Notes: generated by a model not told the origin, from the letters alone. 5,606 bases of DNA from an uncultured Faecalibacterium sp. (GCA_900765705.1 CAAFSR010000271.1:1-5606), one strand, 5' to 3'; shown: positions 1-5,374, numbered from the stretch's first letter. Translations and numbers: made by a program.

Positions 1-742
1 GAGGAAAAGTTCTTCCAGATCGACCCGCTGAAAGCCCCCTTTGTGGTAGAAGCCTTCCAGCGGTACAACGATGGCGCGACCATGAAAGAGCTGATGAACT
101 GGCTGAACGACAGCGGTGTGACTACCAACCGCAACCAGAAGTTCACCTACAACAGTGTTCAGAAGTTGCTGACGAATAAACGATACATCGGAGAAAACCA
201 CTTCAAGGACATCGTAATGCCCGACAGTATCCCGGCCATCGTGGACAAGGACTTGTTTGAAGAAGTACAGCTGAAAATCAAGAAGAACAGCCGCGCTCCT
301 GCCCGTCACAAGGCCGAGGATGATTATCTGCTCACCACCAAACTGTTCTGCGGAATGTGCGGTGCGATGATGTTCGGCGAGTGTGGAACAGGCAGAAACA
401 AGGTCGTTCATCATTATTATAAATGTGCCACCGCGAAGCGTTTCAAGACCTGCAAGAAAAAGACCGTCCGTAAGGAATGGCTGGAAGATTTGGTCGTGGC
501 TGAAACCATGAAGCTGATTCAGGACGATGCCGTGATTGATGCCATCGTTGCGGAAGTGATGGAGTTGCAGGATCAGGAAAACACCACTCTCCCTTTGCTG
601 GAAAAGCAGATGCGCGAGGTAGAAAACGGCATTGAAAATATGCTGAACGCCATCCAAGCAGGTGTGCTGACAAACTCCACTAAATCGCGTTTGGAAAAGC
701 TGGAAGCCCAGCAGAAAGAACTTGAAGTTCGGATCGCCGAAG

Positions 743-749
743 AAAAAAA
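743..749 (+). other. A7 homopolymer marking the recombinase frameshift
   Basis: Seven A's follow GCCGAAG. Read in frame 1 the codons are GAA AAA AAT CGC, leading to a non-family tail. Six A's would give GAA AAA ATC GCT and join directly to the conserved IARPRLSENQ segment in frame 2. The change needed is one base fewer (+1 on the ribosome), so this is not an ordinary -1 programmed site. A mutation, a homopolymer read error and RNA-polymerase slippage all fit. Confidence 0.8.
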
Positions 750-1002
750 TCGCTCGGCCACGGTTAAGCGAAAATCAGGTTCGTTTCTGGCTGACCCGGT
801 TCCGCAAGCTCGACCCAAACATGAAAAGCCATCGGGAAACGCTTATCAATACGTTTGTGAACGCTATTTATCTCTATGATGAAAAAGTTTTGATTACATT
901 CAACTACAAAGACGGCACAAAAACCATCACTTTCGATGAAATCGCCGCCAAAGATGCCCCAGAGGGCAATGGTTCGGATTTGGGTTGCTTCGCTCCACCA
1001 AG

Positions 1003-1041
1003 AACTCCAGTATCCGAACCGGGTACTGGAGTTTCTGTTTT
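1003..1041 (+). terminator. Rho-independent terminator at the recombinase 3' end
   Basis: A 14-bp stem (1003-1016 with 1020-1033, one G-U pair, three-base loop AAC) built from AACTCCAGTA and TACTGGAGTT is followed by a T-rich tract, TTTCTGTTTT. It lies inside the final codons of the frame-2 recombinase segment and ends just before the TAG at 1043, so translation would run over the hairpin. It separates the recombinase from the downstream yhcH-like unit. Confidence 0.8.
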
Positions 1042-1108
1042 GTAGAAGCTTTTTCAGGGCTGGGCGGGTGGATTCGAACAGCCATATTTCCCTCTTCCCC
1101 CGCAGATA

Positions 1109-1137
1109 TTGCATCTGCCCCCAACCTGTGATACCAT
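1109..1137 (+). promoter_or_regulatory. Candidate sigma-A promoter for the YhcH-family unit
   Basis: TTGCAT (1109-1114), a 17-base spacer and TACCAT (1132-1137) preceded by TGA give an extended -10 promoter of moderate quality. Initiation near 1144 would leave a leader of about 30 bases before the ATG at 1176. The rest of the 1046-1175 gap shows no gene. Neither box is strong, so this is a candidate only. Confidence 0.4.
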
Positions 1138-1143
1138 ACAGGT
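1124..1143 (+). promoter_or_regulatory. Inverted repeat overlapping the -10 box, possible operator
   Basis: ACCTGT (1124-1129) and ACAGGT (1138-1143) form a perfect 6-bp inverted repeat with an 8-base spacer that contains the proposed -10 hexamer TACCAT. A bound dimer here would block transcription of the downstream unit. No regulator for it is encoded next to it, and the repeat is short enough to arise by chance. Confidence 0.35.
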
Positions 1144-1175
1144 AACCGAAACGATACAGATGGAGGACTTTTTCC

Positions 1176-1652
1176 ATGATCTACGATACCCTGAACAACC
1201 TGCCCAACTATCTGGGTGTAAGCGACAATCTGGACACCGTTATTGAGTACATCATGGCGCGGGATATCACCACCCTGCCCGCCGGGCGCACCCGCATCGA
1301 TGGTGAAAAAGCCGTGGTCACCGTGAGCACCGTCACGCCGCAGACCTCCGACAAGGCATTGTTCCAGCGGCACGACAACCACATTACGCTGGAGACAGAC
1401 CTCGATGGCAGCGAGCTGTTTGAGGTAAGTCTTGCCGAGCTGACCCCCACCAAGCCCACCGATGAAGCCGCCGACACCACTGTAGGCACTGCCGGCACCA
1501 GCATTGCCGGTATGCTGTGCGAGGGACGCTTTGCCCTGTATCTGGCAGGCGAGCCGTATAAATCCGGCCTGAAGGCACAGGGCTGCGGCAAGCTGAAAAA
1601 AGCCGTATTCAGCATTGAGCTGGACCCGGACGAGGAAGAAACCGAGGAATAA
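1176..1652 (+). CDS. YhcH/YjgK/YiaL (DUF386) family protein
   Basis: A 158-aa protein, close to the usual ~150 aa of this family of small cupin-like beta-barrel proteins. Members act in sugar and sialic-acid catabolism (NanQ-type anomerase, the EbgC-type accessory subunit). Family features are the start MIYDTLNNLPNYLG, the segment LPAGRTRIDGEKAVVTVSTV (about 34-53), the central FQRHDNHITLETDLDGSE (63-80) and the C-terminal EGRFALYLAGEPYKSGL (116-132). From memory, the family pattern has E-x-H in the centre and a His where this protein has Tyr128. Here only His66 of the central pattern is clear, and Gln64 and Tyr128 occupy the other expected positions, so activity is uncertain. The tail is strongly acidic (residues 150-158). 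The ATG follows GGAGG by 9 bases. The next gene starts 19 bases downstream, so the two are probably co-transcribed. The substrate is unknown. Confidence 0.75.
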   Translation: MIYDTLNNLPNYLGVSDNLDTVIEYIMARDITTLPAGRTRIDGEKAVVTVSTVTPQTSDKALFQRHDNHITLETDLDGSELFEVSLAELTPTKPTDEAADTTVGTAGTSIAGMLCEGRFALYLAGEPYKSGLKAQGCGKLKKAVFSIELDPDEEETEE

Positions 1653-1655
1653 GCG

Positions 1656-1662
1656 AAAGGAG
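1656..1662 (+). promoter_or_regulatory. Shine-Dalgarno AAAGGAG that fixes the start of the 79-aa gene
   Basis: AAAGGAG lies 9 bases before the ATG at 1672. An in-frame ATG at 1615 inside the previous gene would add 19 highly basic residues but has no ribosome site of this quality. The 1672 start is therefore preferred. Confidence 0.75.
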
Positions 1663-1671
1663 ACCTTCTGT

Positions 1672-1911
1672 ATGGGATTTTTTGCTGTACTGGCTGCAAG
1701 CCTGTTTGCTGTGTTTCTTTTTACCGTGTTCGGCGGCTATTCGCTGCTGCTCTGGTGTCAGCAGTCCCTGTGGATGATCGTTCCTCCCGCGGTAGTGCTG
1801 GCTGTTCTGGTCTGGGCATTCCTGAAAATGGATGACAAGATCACTGCCCTGCAAAAGCGGGTGGATGAGCTGGAAGCAGCACAGAAAACCGCCGAAAAGT
1901 CCGGGAAATAA
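1672..1911 (+). CDS. Small membrane protein, two TM segments plus C-terminal coiled coil
   Basis: A 79-aa protein of unrecognised family. Two hydrophobic segments (about 3-28 and 33-51) form a membrane hairpin. They are followed by a charged heptad-like helix from about residue 53 (KMDDKITALQKRVDELEAAQ) that would lie on the side of both termini, probably the cytoplasm. The ORF stays open upstream to 1615, but the strong AAAGGAG at 1656-1662 supports ATG 1672. It follows the YhcH-family gene after 19 bases and is closed by the hairpin at 1917-1966, so it is the last gene of a two-gene unit. The coiled coil suggests oligomerisation or docking of a partner; no function can be assigned. Confidence 0.75.
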   Translation: MGFFAVLAASLFAVFLFTVFGGYSLLLWCQQSLWMIVPPAVVLAVLVWAFLKMDDKITALQKRVDELEAAQKTAEKSGK

Positions 1912-1916
1912 ATACA

Positions 1917-1966
1917 GCGCCGCCCTTACCGGAAAAGCCTTTCCGGCAGGGGCGGCGCACTTTTTT
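1917..1966 (+). terminator. Strong intrinsic terminator shared by converging units
   Basis: The outer stem GCGCCGCCC (1917-1925) pairs perfectly with GGGCGGCGC (1950-1958). An inner stem CCGGAAA (1929-1935) pairs with TTTCCGG (1940-1946) around the loop AGCC. The T6 run at 1961-1966 gives clear termination on the plus strand, six bases after the 79-aa gene's stop. Read on the minus strand the hairpin is followed by TGTATTTATTT, a weaker U-rich tail, so it may also end the opposing ABC operon, whose last stop codon is at 1971. Confidence 0.9.
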
Positions 1967-1970
1967 CACC

Positions 1971-2129
1971 TTACTTTTTATCCTGTGGGTCATCCAATCC
2001 TTTGAACATCACCATGCCCAGACTTGCAAAGCTGGCGCCCAGCACAAAACCGACCGTTCCCAGCGTCACACTGAACAAAACGCCCATAGCAACACCGAAC
2101 AGGATACCTGCGATCTGACTTTTCTTCAT
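1971..2129 (-). CDS. 52-aa glycine-zipper membrane protein, last gene of the ABC operon
   Basis: A short gene whose product begins MKKSQIAGILFGVAMG and ends FKGLDDPQDKK. A short basic N-terminus is followed by an uninterrupted hydrophobic stretch (about residues 6-42) and a polar tail. The stretch has Gly at 8, 12 and 16 (GxxxGxxxG) and at 24, 27 and 31, a glycine-zipper pattern typical of tightly packed helix pairs. It could form one long or two short membrane helices. The ATG lies one base after the permease stop TAA, so translation is probably coupled; the upstream GGTAGAG is only a weak ribosome site. The frame is closed by TAA just before the shared terminator. Size, position and composition argue for a real gene. 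The role is unknown: an accessory subunit of the transporter, an envelope-stress peptide or a transported/immunity peptide are possibilities only. Confidence 0.75.
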   Translation of the reverse strand: MKKSQIAGILFGVAMGVLFSVTLGTVGFVLGASFASLGMVMFKGLDDPQDKK

Positions 2130-2130
2130 T

Positions 2131-2772
2131 TTACTGCTCTACCTTTCCGTACCATGCAACGGACAGCCGCCACGAGAGGGCATACAGCGCCAGAGCCGCT
2201 GCCAGCACGACCACCAGCAACAATAGCGAGCCATGGGCAGGCAGGATGCTGTTCAGCAGGGTTCCATCGGAGGACACCGCAATGCCCATCAAGCCTCCCA
2301 GCATACCGACGCTCAGGTAGTACACATACTTTGCCTTCTCGTAGCCAAAGCGGCAGGTCAGCGGCAGCAGGATCATGTTGCCCAGCAGGGTCAGCATCGC
2401 TACCTGAAGCAGGGTCGCCACGGTGATCTGCACGGTTACCGTACCCCAGAGCAGCTGTGCTGCTGCCAGCGCTGCCACGCTCAACAGCTCCACCAGTGCC
2501 ATAGCCCCCAAGCCGATAAGATACTTGCTGCCCACCAGCTGCTCTTTTGTCACCGGCAGGGCGGCGCTGTAAGTGTTGAACCGGCTGTTCTGGTCGTACG
2601 CCAGCAATGTCATGGGCAGCATTCCCAGCATAAGCCCGCCATACAACATAAAGAAATTCGAGCCGTCCTTCATGAAATACGTTCCCATCAGCATCATAGC
2701 AATCGACACCAGAATGATCGATCTGGTATAGCACCACATCTGATAGGCATCCTTTAATAGCAGACCTTTCAT
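2131..2772 (-). CDS. ABC-2 type transporter permease subunit
   Basis: A 213-aa integral membrane protein with about six hydrophobic segments (roughly 16-33, 39-58, 84-109, 113-138, 147-166 and 181-204). Between TM2 and TM3 is a soluble loop, AYDQNSRFNTYSAALPVTKE, then SKYLIGL. This "D..S....Y..ALPV....V..KYL" pattern is characteristic of the ABC2_membrane_5 permeases that partner CcmA-like ATPases in GntR-controlled operons. It would form the transmembrane part of an exporter energised by the ATPase encoded upstream. Its ATG overlaps the ATPase stop as ATGA (2769-2772), a standard arrangement for coupled translation and fixed subunit ratio. The substrate cannot be inferred; relatives are linked to peptide antibiotic or envelope-stress responses. 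Confidence 0.88.
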   Translation of the reverse strand: MKGLLLKDAYQMWCYTRSIILVSIAMMLMGTYFMKDGSNFFMLYGGLMLGMLPMTLLAYDQNSRFNTYSAALPVTKEQLVGSKYLIGLGAMALVELLSVAALAAAQLLWGTVTVQITVATLLQVAMLTLLGNMILLPLTCRFGYEKAKYVYYLSVGMLGGLMGIAVSSDGTLLNSILPAHGSLLLLVVVLAAALALYALSWRLSVAWYGKVEQ

Positions 2773-3614
2773 TGCACATCTTCCCCTTTCACCATCAGCA
2801 CAAACAGTTCCTCAATGCTTACCGGGGCAAGCTCTGCTCCGGCGGGCATTGCGTCCCGGCGCACCAGCGCCTCGACTCCGTAGGGGGTGACCCGCTTGCC
2901 GTACACCCGCGTATCCAATGCCGCCAGCTGCGCCGCCGTGCCATGCCACAGGGCGTATTCCTCCCGCAAGGCATCCTTTTCCTCACAGAGCAGCAGCCTG
3001 CCCTTGTGCAGGAAAGCGATGGTATCGCACAGCTTTTCCAAGTCGCTGACGATGTGGGAGGAGATGAGGATGGAGTGCTCCTCGTCCCGGGCAAAGTCCA
3101 GCAGCAGGTCGGTCACCTCGTCCCGCACCACCGGGTCCAGCCCGTTGGTGGCTTCGTCCAAAAGCAGCAGCTTCGGGTGGTGCGCCAGCGCCACGGCGAT
3201 GCACAGCTTCATCTTCATGCCGGTGGAATAGTCCTTGTACTGCTTTTTATCCGGCAGACCGAATTTCCGGCACAGCCCCGCGTAGGCGGCAGCGTCCCAG
3301 TTGCGGTAGATGCCCGCCATCACCTTGCCTGCCTGCACCGCGTTCAGGCACAGGGGGATGCCCTCGCTGCCCAGCACCACGCCGATCTCCTCCTTGGTGC
3401 GGACGGAAGCGGTGCGGCTGTCTCTGCCAAGGATAGTCACGGTGCCGCCGTCCCGTTGCACCATGTCCAAAATCAGCCGGATGGTGGTGCTTTTGCCCGC
3501 GCCGTTCTCACCGATGAGCCCGCAGATGGTGCCGCCGGGCAGAGTCAAGTCCAGCGGCCCAAGGGTAAAGCCCTTATAGTGTTTTGTTAGCCCCTGCAAT
3601 TCCAGTGCGTTCAT
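2769..3614 (-). CDS. ABC transporter ATP-binding protein (CcmA/YtrB-like)
   Basis: A 281-aa ATPase from the ATG at 3612-3614. Walker A is GENGAGKST (35-43), the signature region is YSTGMKMKL (129-137), Walker B is KLLLLDEAT (148-156, catalytic Glu154), the D-loop is NGLD and the switch His is in SSHIVSD (His187). The signature departs from LSGGQ, as is common in this branch, and the Q-loop region reads VVLGSEG with no obvious Gln. After about residue 205 comes a family-specific C-terminal domain. An in-frame ATG at 3629 inside gntR would add five residues, but GGGAGGG at 3621-3627 sits 7 bases before the 3614 ATG and 2 bases separate that ATG from the gntR stop, so 3614 is preferred. It overlaps the permease gene by 4 bases. 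It provides ATP hydrolysis for the neighbouring permease on the cytoplasmic face. Confidence 0.93.
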   Translation of the reverse strand: MNALELQGLTKHYKGFTLGPLDLTLPGGTICGLIGENGAGKSTTIRLILDMVQRDGGTVTILGRDSRTASVRTKEEIGVVLGSEGIPLCLNAVQAGKVMAGIYRNWDAAAYAGLCRKFGLPDKKQYKDYSTGMKMKLCIAVALAHHPKLLLLDEATNGLDPVVRDEVTDLLLDFARDEEHSILISSHIVSDLEKLCDTIAFLHKGRLLLCEEKDALREEYALWHGTAAQLAALDTRVYGKRVTPYGVEALVRRDAMPAGAELAPVSIEELFVLMVKGEDVQ

Positions 3615-3616
3615 AT

Positions 3617-3988
3617 TCAGCCCTCCCATAGCAGTTCCAGCATCTCCCGCAGCTCTTCCCTGCTCAGCCCGCAGGATGCGGACAGGCGGACGGCCTCGGT
3701 AAGATGCGCTTCAATCTTTTTCAGGTTTTCTTCCCGCAGCAGCTCGGTGTTTTTAGGAGCCACGAAAAAGCCCTTTGCCGGTACTGCGTAAAGAAAGCCC
3801 TCTTTTTCCAGTTCATCGTAGGCGCGCTTTGTGGTAATGACGCTGATGCGCAGATCCCGTGCCAGCCCCCGGATGGACGGCATGGCCTCATCCGGCTGCA
3901 AAGCCCCGCTGATGATCTGCTGCTTGATCTGGTTGTAGATCTGGTCATAGATGGGCGCGCCGCTTTTGTTGTTGATAAACAGTTCCAT
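3617..3988 (-). CDS. GntR family transcriptional regulator, YtrA subfamily
   Basis: A 123-aa protein of the length typical for YtrA-type GntR regulators, which lack a large effector domain. Residues about 12-76 form the winged helix-turn-helix: IYDQIYNQIKQQIISGAL, the characteristic MPSIRGLARDLRIS, a recognition helix at about 49-62 (TTKRAYDELEKEGF) and a wing ending KGFFV. Residues 81-121 form a short helical dimerisation tail. AAAGGAG at 3995-4001 lies 6 bases before the ATG, so the start is secure. It is the first gene of the operon, 2 bases before the preferred ATPase start. YtrA-type proteins normally repress their own transporter operon until an antibiotic or envelope signal is present. 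The promoter just upstream carries a palindrome and tandem repeats suited to that. The inducer is unknown. Confidence 0.92.
   Translation of the reverse strand: MELFINNKSGAPIYDQIYNQIKQQIISGALQPDEAMPSIRGLARDLRISVITTKRAYDELEKEGFLYAVPAKGFFVAPKNTELLREENLKKIEAHLTEAVRLSASCGLSREELREMLELLWEG
3621..3627 (-). promoter_or_regulatory. Shine-Dalgarno GGGAGGG that fixes the ATPase start
   Basis: On the minus strand GGGAGGG lies 7 or fewer bases before the ATG at 3614 and within the last codons of gntR. The alternative ATG at 3629 overlaps this site and has only a weak purine stretch upstream of it, so the shorter protein is favoured. Confidence 0.7.
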
Positions 3989-4018
3989 CGGCTGCTCCTT
4001 TGACGCTTTCGTTTCATC

Positions 4019-4049
4019 TGTATATGCACAGTATACACAGTAGACACAG
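4019..4049 (-). promoter_or_regulatory. Probable GntR operator: palindrome plus three 9-bp tandem repeats
   Basis: Given on the plus strand, TATGCACAG (4023-4031), TATACACAG (4032-4040) and TAGACACAG (4041-4049) are three abutting 9-bp repeats covering the start point, the -10 and much of the spacer. Overlapping them is an inverted repeat, TGTATA (4019-4024) and TATACA (4032-4037), with a 7-base spacer. GntR dimers normally bind palindromes. The location over the promoter makes this the best operator candidate for the adjacent regulator. Confidence 0.6.
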
Positions 4050-4058
4050 GTTTGTCAA
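4030..4058 (-). promoter_or_regulatory. Near-consensus sigma-A promoter of the gntR-ABC operon
   Basis: On the minus strand TTGACA (4053-4058) is followed by a 17-base spacer and TATACT (4030-4035): a perfect -35 and a five-of-six -10. Initiation near 4023 gives a leader of about 35 bases to the gntR ATG. A promoter this strong in front of a local repressor gene is consistent with tight negative autoregulation. Confidence 0.88.
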
Positions 4059-4068
4059 GTGGACGCGC

Positions 4069-4106
4069 AAAAAAATACACCCGCCGTCCAAAACGGACAG
4101 CAGGTG
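4069..4106 (-). terminator. Intrinsic terminator after dapL
   Basis: Read on the minus strand, CACCTGCTGTCC (4106-4095) pairs with GGACGGCGGGTG (4089-4078), 12 pairs including two G-U, around a five-base loop. It is followed by TATTTTTTT (4077-4069). It begins 15 bases after the dapL stop. On the plus strand the two wobbles become C-A mismatches, so the signal favours the dapL direction. It insulates dapL from the gntR promoter a few bases beyond. Confidence 0.9.
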
Positions 4107-4121
4107 CAATTTTTATGGGTC

Positions 4122-5309
4122 TTACAGTGCCTTGATGGCGGTCTTGATGCGCTGGGCGGCAAGCTTGGTCTTTTCCGCATCGCCGAAGGCGGTCAGGCGG
4201 AAGTAGCCCTCACCGCACTCGCCAAAGCCCACGCCGGGGGTGCCCACCACGCCGCAGTTTTCCAGCAGCCAGTCGAAGAACTCCCAGCTCTTCATGTTGC
4301 CGGGGCAGCGCAGCCAGATGTAGGGGCTGTTCTTGCCGCCGCAGTACCACACGCCGCACTCGTCCAGCGCGTCGGCGATCACCTTTGCGTTGCGGCGGTA
4401 GTAATCCAGATTGGACTGGATCTCGGCCATGCCGCTCTCGGTGAACACGGCAGCAGCGGCGCGCTGCACCACATAGGGCACACCGTTGAACTTGGTGGTC
4501 TGGCGGCGCAGCCAGAGCTTGTTGATGTTCATGCCCTCGCGCTCCAGCTCCTTGGGCACAACGGTATAGCCGCAGCGGGTGCCGGTAAAGCCTGCGATCT
4601 TGGAGAAGGAGCAGATCTCCACAGCGCACTGCCGTGCACCCTCGATCTCGAAGATGCTGCGGGCAAGCTCGCCGTCCGAGATAAAGCACTCGTAGGCGGC
4701 ATCGTACAGGATGATGGCATCATTCTTGCGGGCGTAATCCACCCATGCCTTCAGCTGTGCGCGGGTGTAGGCAGCGCCGGTGGGGTTGTTGGGGCTGCAG
4801 ATATAGATGATATCCGCCTTCACGCTCTCGTCCGGCATGCCGAGGAAGCCGTTCTCCTGCCCGGTGCGGCTGTAAATGATCTTGCGGCCGTCGGTAACGT
4901 TATCGTCCACATAGGTGGGGTACACAGGGTCCGGTACCAGCACGGTGTTGTCCACATCGAACAGCCCCAGCAGGTTTGCAAGGTCGCTCTTTGCGCCGTC
5001 CGAGATAAAGATCTCGTCCTCGGCGATCTGCGTGCCGCGGCTGGCGTAGTAGCCCTGAATGGCCTGCTTGAGGAAGGGGTAGCCCTGCTCCGGACCGTAG
5101 CCGTGGAAGCCCTCTTTGGTGCCCATCTCTGCGGCAGCATCGCGCATAGCCTGCACCACGCACTTGGCCAGCGGCTGGGTCACATCGCCGATGCCCAGAC
5201 GGATGATCTCCTTTTCCGGGTGTGCTTCCTGATACGCAGCCACCTTATGGGCAATGTCCACGAACAGGTAGCTGGCCTTCAGCTCGTTGTAATGCTTGTT
5301 CATCTTCAT
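4122..5309 (-). CDS. dapL: LL-diaminopimelate aminotransferase
   Basis: A 395-aa PLP-dependent fold-type I aminotransferase, close to the ~400-aa family norm. It transfers the amino group of glutamate to tetrahydrodipicolinate, giving LL-2,6-diaminopimelate in one step and bypassing the succinyl/acetyl DAP routes. Diagnostic segments are the start KHYNELKASYLFVDIAHKV, GIGDVTQPL (39-47), SDGAKSD (103-109, cofactor phosphate region), CSPNNPTG (171-178), DAAYECFI (203-210, Asp contacting the pyridine nitrogen), SFSKIAGFTGTR (234-245, with Schiff-base Lys237) and RLTAFG with Arg371 for substrate carboxylate. Translation starts at 5309 after GAGGGA; an ATG two codons later (5303) is also possible. 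It lies downstream of dapF in the same direction, with a 140-bp repeat element between them, and has its own terminator at 4069-4106. No strong promoter was seen directly upstream. The cytosolic product feeds lysine and peptidoglycan synthesis. Confidence 0.96.
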   Translation of the reverse strand: MKMNKHYNELKASYLFVDIAHKVAAYQEAHPEKEIIRLGIGDVTQPLAKCVVQAMRDAAAEMGTKEGFHGYGPEQGYPFLKQAIQGYYASRGTQIAEDEIFISDGAKSDLANLLGLFDVDNTVLVPDPVYPTYVDDNVTDGRKIIYSRTGQENGFLGMPDESVKADIIYICSPNNPTGAAYTRAQLKAWVDYARKNDAIILYDAAYECFISDGELARSIFEIEGARQCAVEICSFSKIAGFTGTRCGYTVVPKELEREGMNINKLWLRRQTTKFNGVPYVVQRAAAAVFTESGMAEIQSNLDYYRRNAKVIADALDECGVWYCGGKNSPYIWLRCPGNMKSWEFFDWLLENCGVVGTPGVGFGECGEGYFRLTAFGDAEKTKLAAQRIKTAIKAL

Positions 5310-5374
5310 AATACTTTCCCTCGCTTCTTTTTATTGGTGCGACCCTCTCAGTCATCTCGCATCCGCTCGATGCC

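Larger units (their letters stand above)
1..1045 (+). pseudogene. Large serine recombinase (TnpX/TndX-like), C-terminal part, frameshifted, 5' end outside window
   Basis: Coding is open from base 1, so the catalytic serine domain lies upstream of the window. Frame 1 (bases 1-879) carries the Recombinase domain with its N-terminal part missing (about residues 1-95 of the fragment, including LTNKRYIGE). A zinc beta-ribbon follows, with LFCGMCG (Cys at codons 349 and 358) and later YKC and TCKKK Cys, then a Leu/Glu/Lys-rich coiled coil (about 195-248). After the A7 run at 743-749 frame 1 turns into unrelated sequence and stops at 879. The family's usual ending instead continues in frame 2 to TAG at 1043-1045: FWLTRFRKLD, INTFVNAIYLYD, TFNYKDGTKTITFDEI, GSDLGCFAPP. 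Removing one A restores a continuous protein. These enzymes integrate and excise clostridial conjugative or mobilisable elements, and the gene usually sits near an element end. The domain assignment is firm. Whether the gene is dead, rescued by slippage or affected by a read error cannot be decided here. Confidence 0.9.

Noticed and set aside
743..749. Programmed -1 ribosomal frameshift in the recombinase
   Set aside because: Joining frame 1 to the conserved frame-2 segment requires +1 (or loss of one base). A -1 shift at the A-run leads to the third frame.
1060..1083. GGATTCGAAC resembling a tRNA T-loop, suggesting a tRNA or tRNA attachment site
   Set aside because: On neither strand do the five bases on each side pair as a T-stem, and no acceptor, D or anticodon arm could be placed nearby. 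I do not support a tRNA here.
1615..1671. Upstream ATG at 1615 for the 79-aa membrane protein
   Set aside because: It would add 19 residues rich in Arg/Lys entirely within the previous gene without a Shine-Dalgarno; AAAGGAG at 1656 points to 1672.
2233..2757. Plus-strand open frame opposite the permease gene
   Set aside because: The Gln/His-rich translation with no family features mirrors the real membrane protein on the other strand; there is no ribosome site or neighbouring gene in its direction.
2772..3590. Long plus-strand open frame opposite the ABC ATPase gene
   Set aside because: Its product is His/Gln-rich low-complexity sequence typical of the complement of a GC-rich gene, and the minus strand encodes a full ATPase with all motifs.
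3615..3629. Upstream ATG at 3629 as the ATPase start
   Set aside because: It lies inside gntR, overlaps the GGGAGGG ribosome site and lacks a good site of its own; the ATG at 3614 has correct spacing and gives the normal family N-terminus.
4023..4049. Tandem repeats as a CRISPR or VNTR array
   Set aside because: Only three 9-bp units without spacers, sitting exactly on a promoter; a regulatory explanation is simpler.
5310..5341. A dedicated dapL promoter between the repeat and the start codon
   Set aside because: Only AATAAA-like sequence is present, without a matching -35 at 16-18 bases, so I do not call a promoter.
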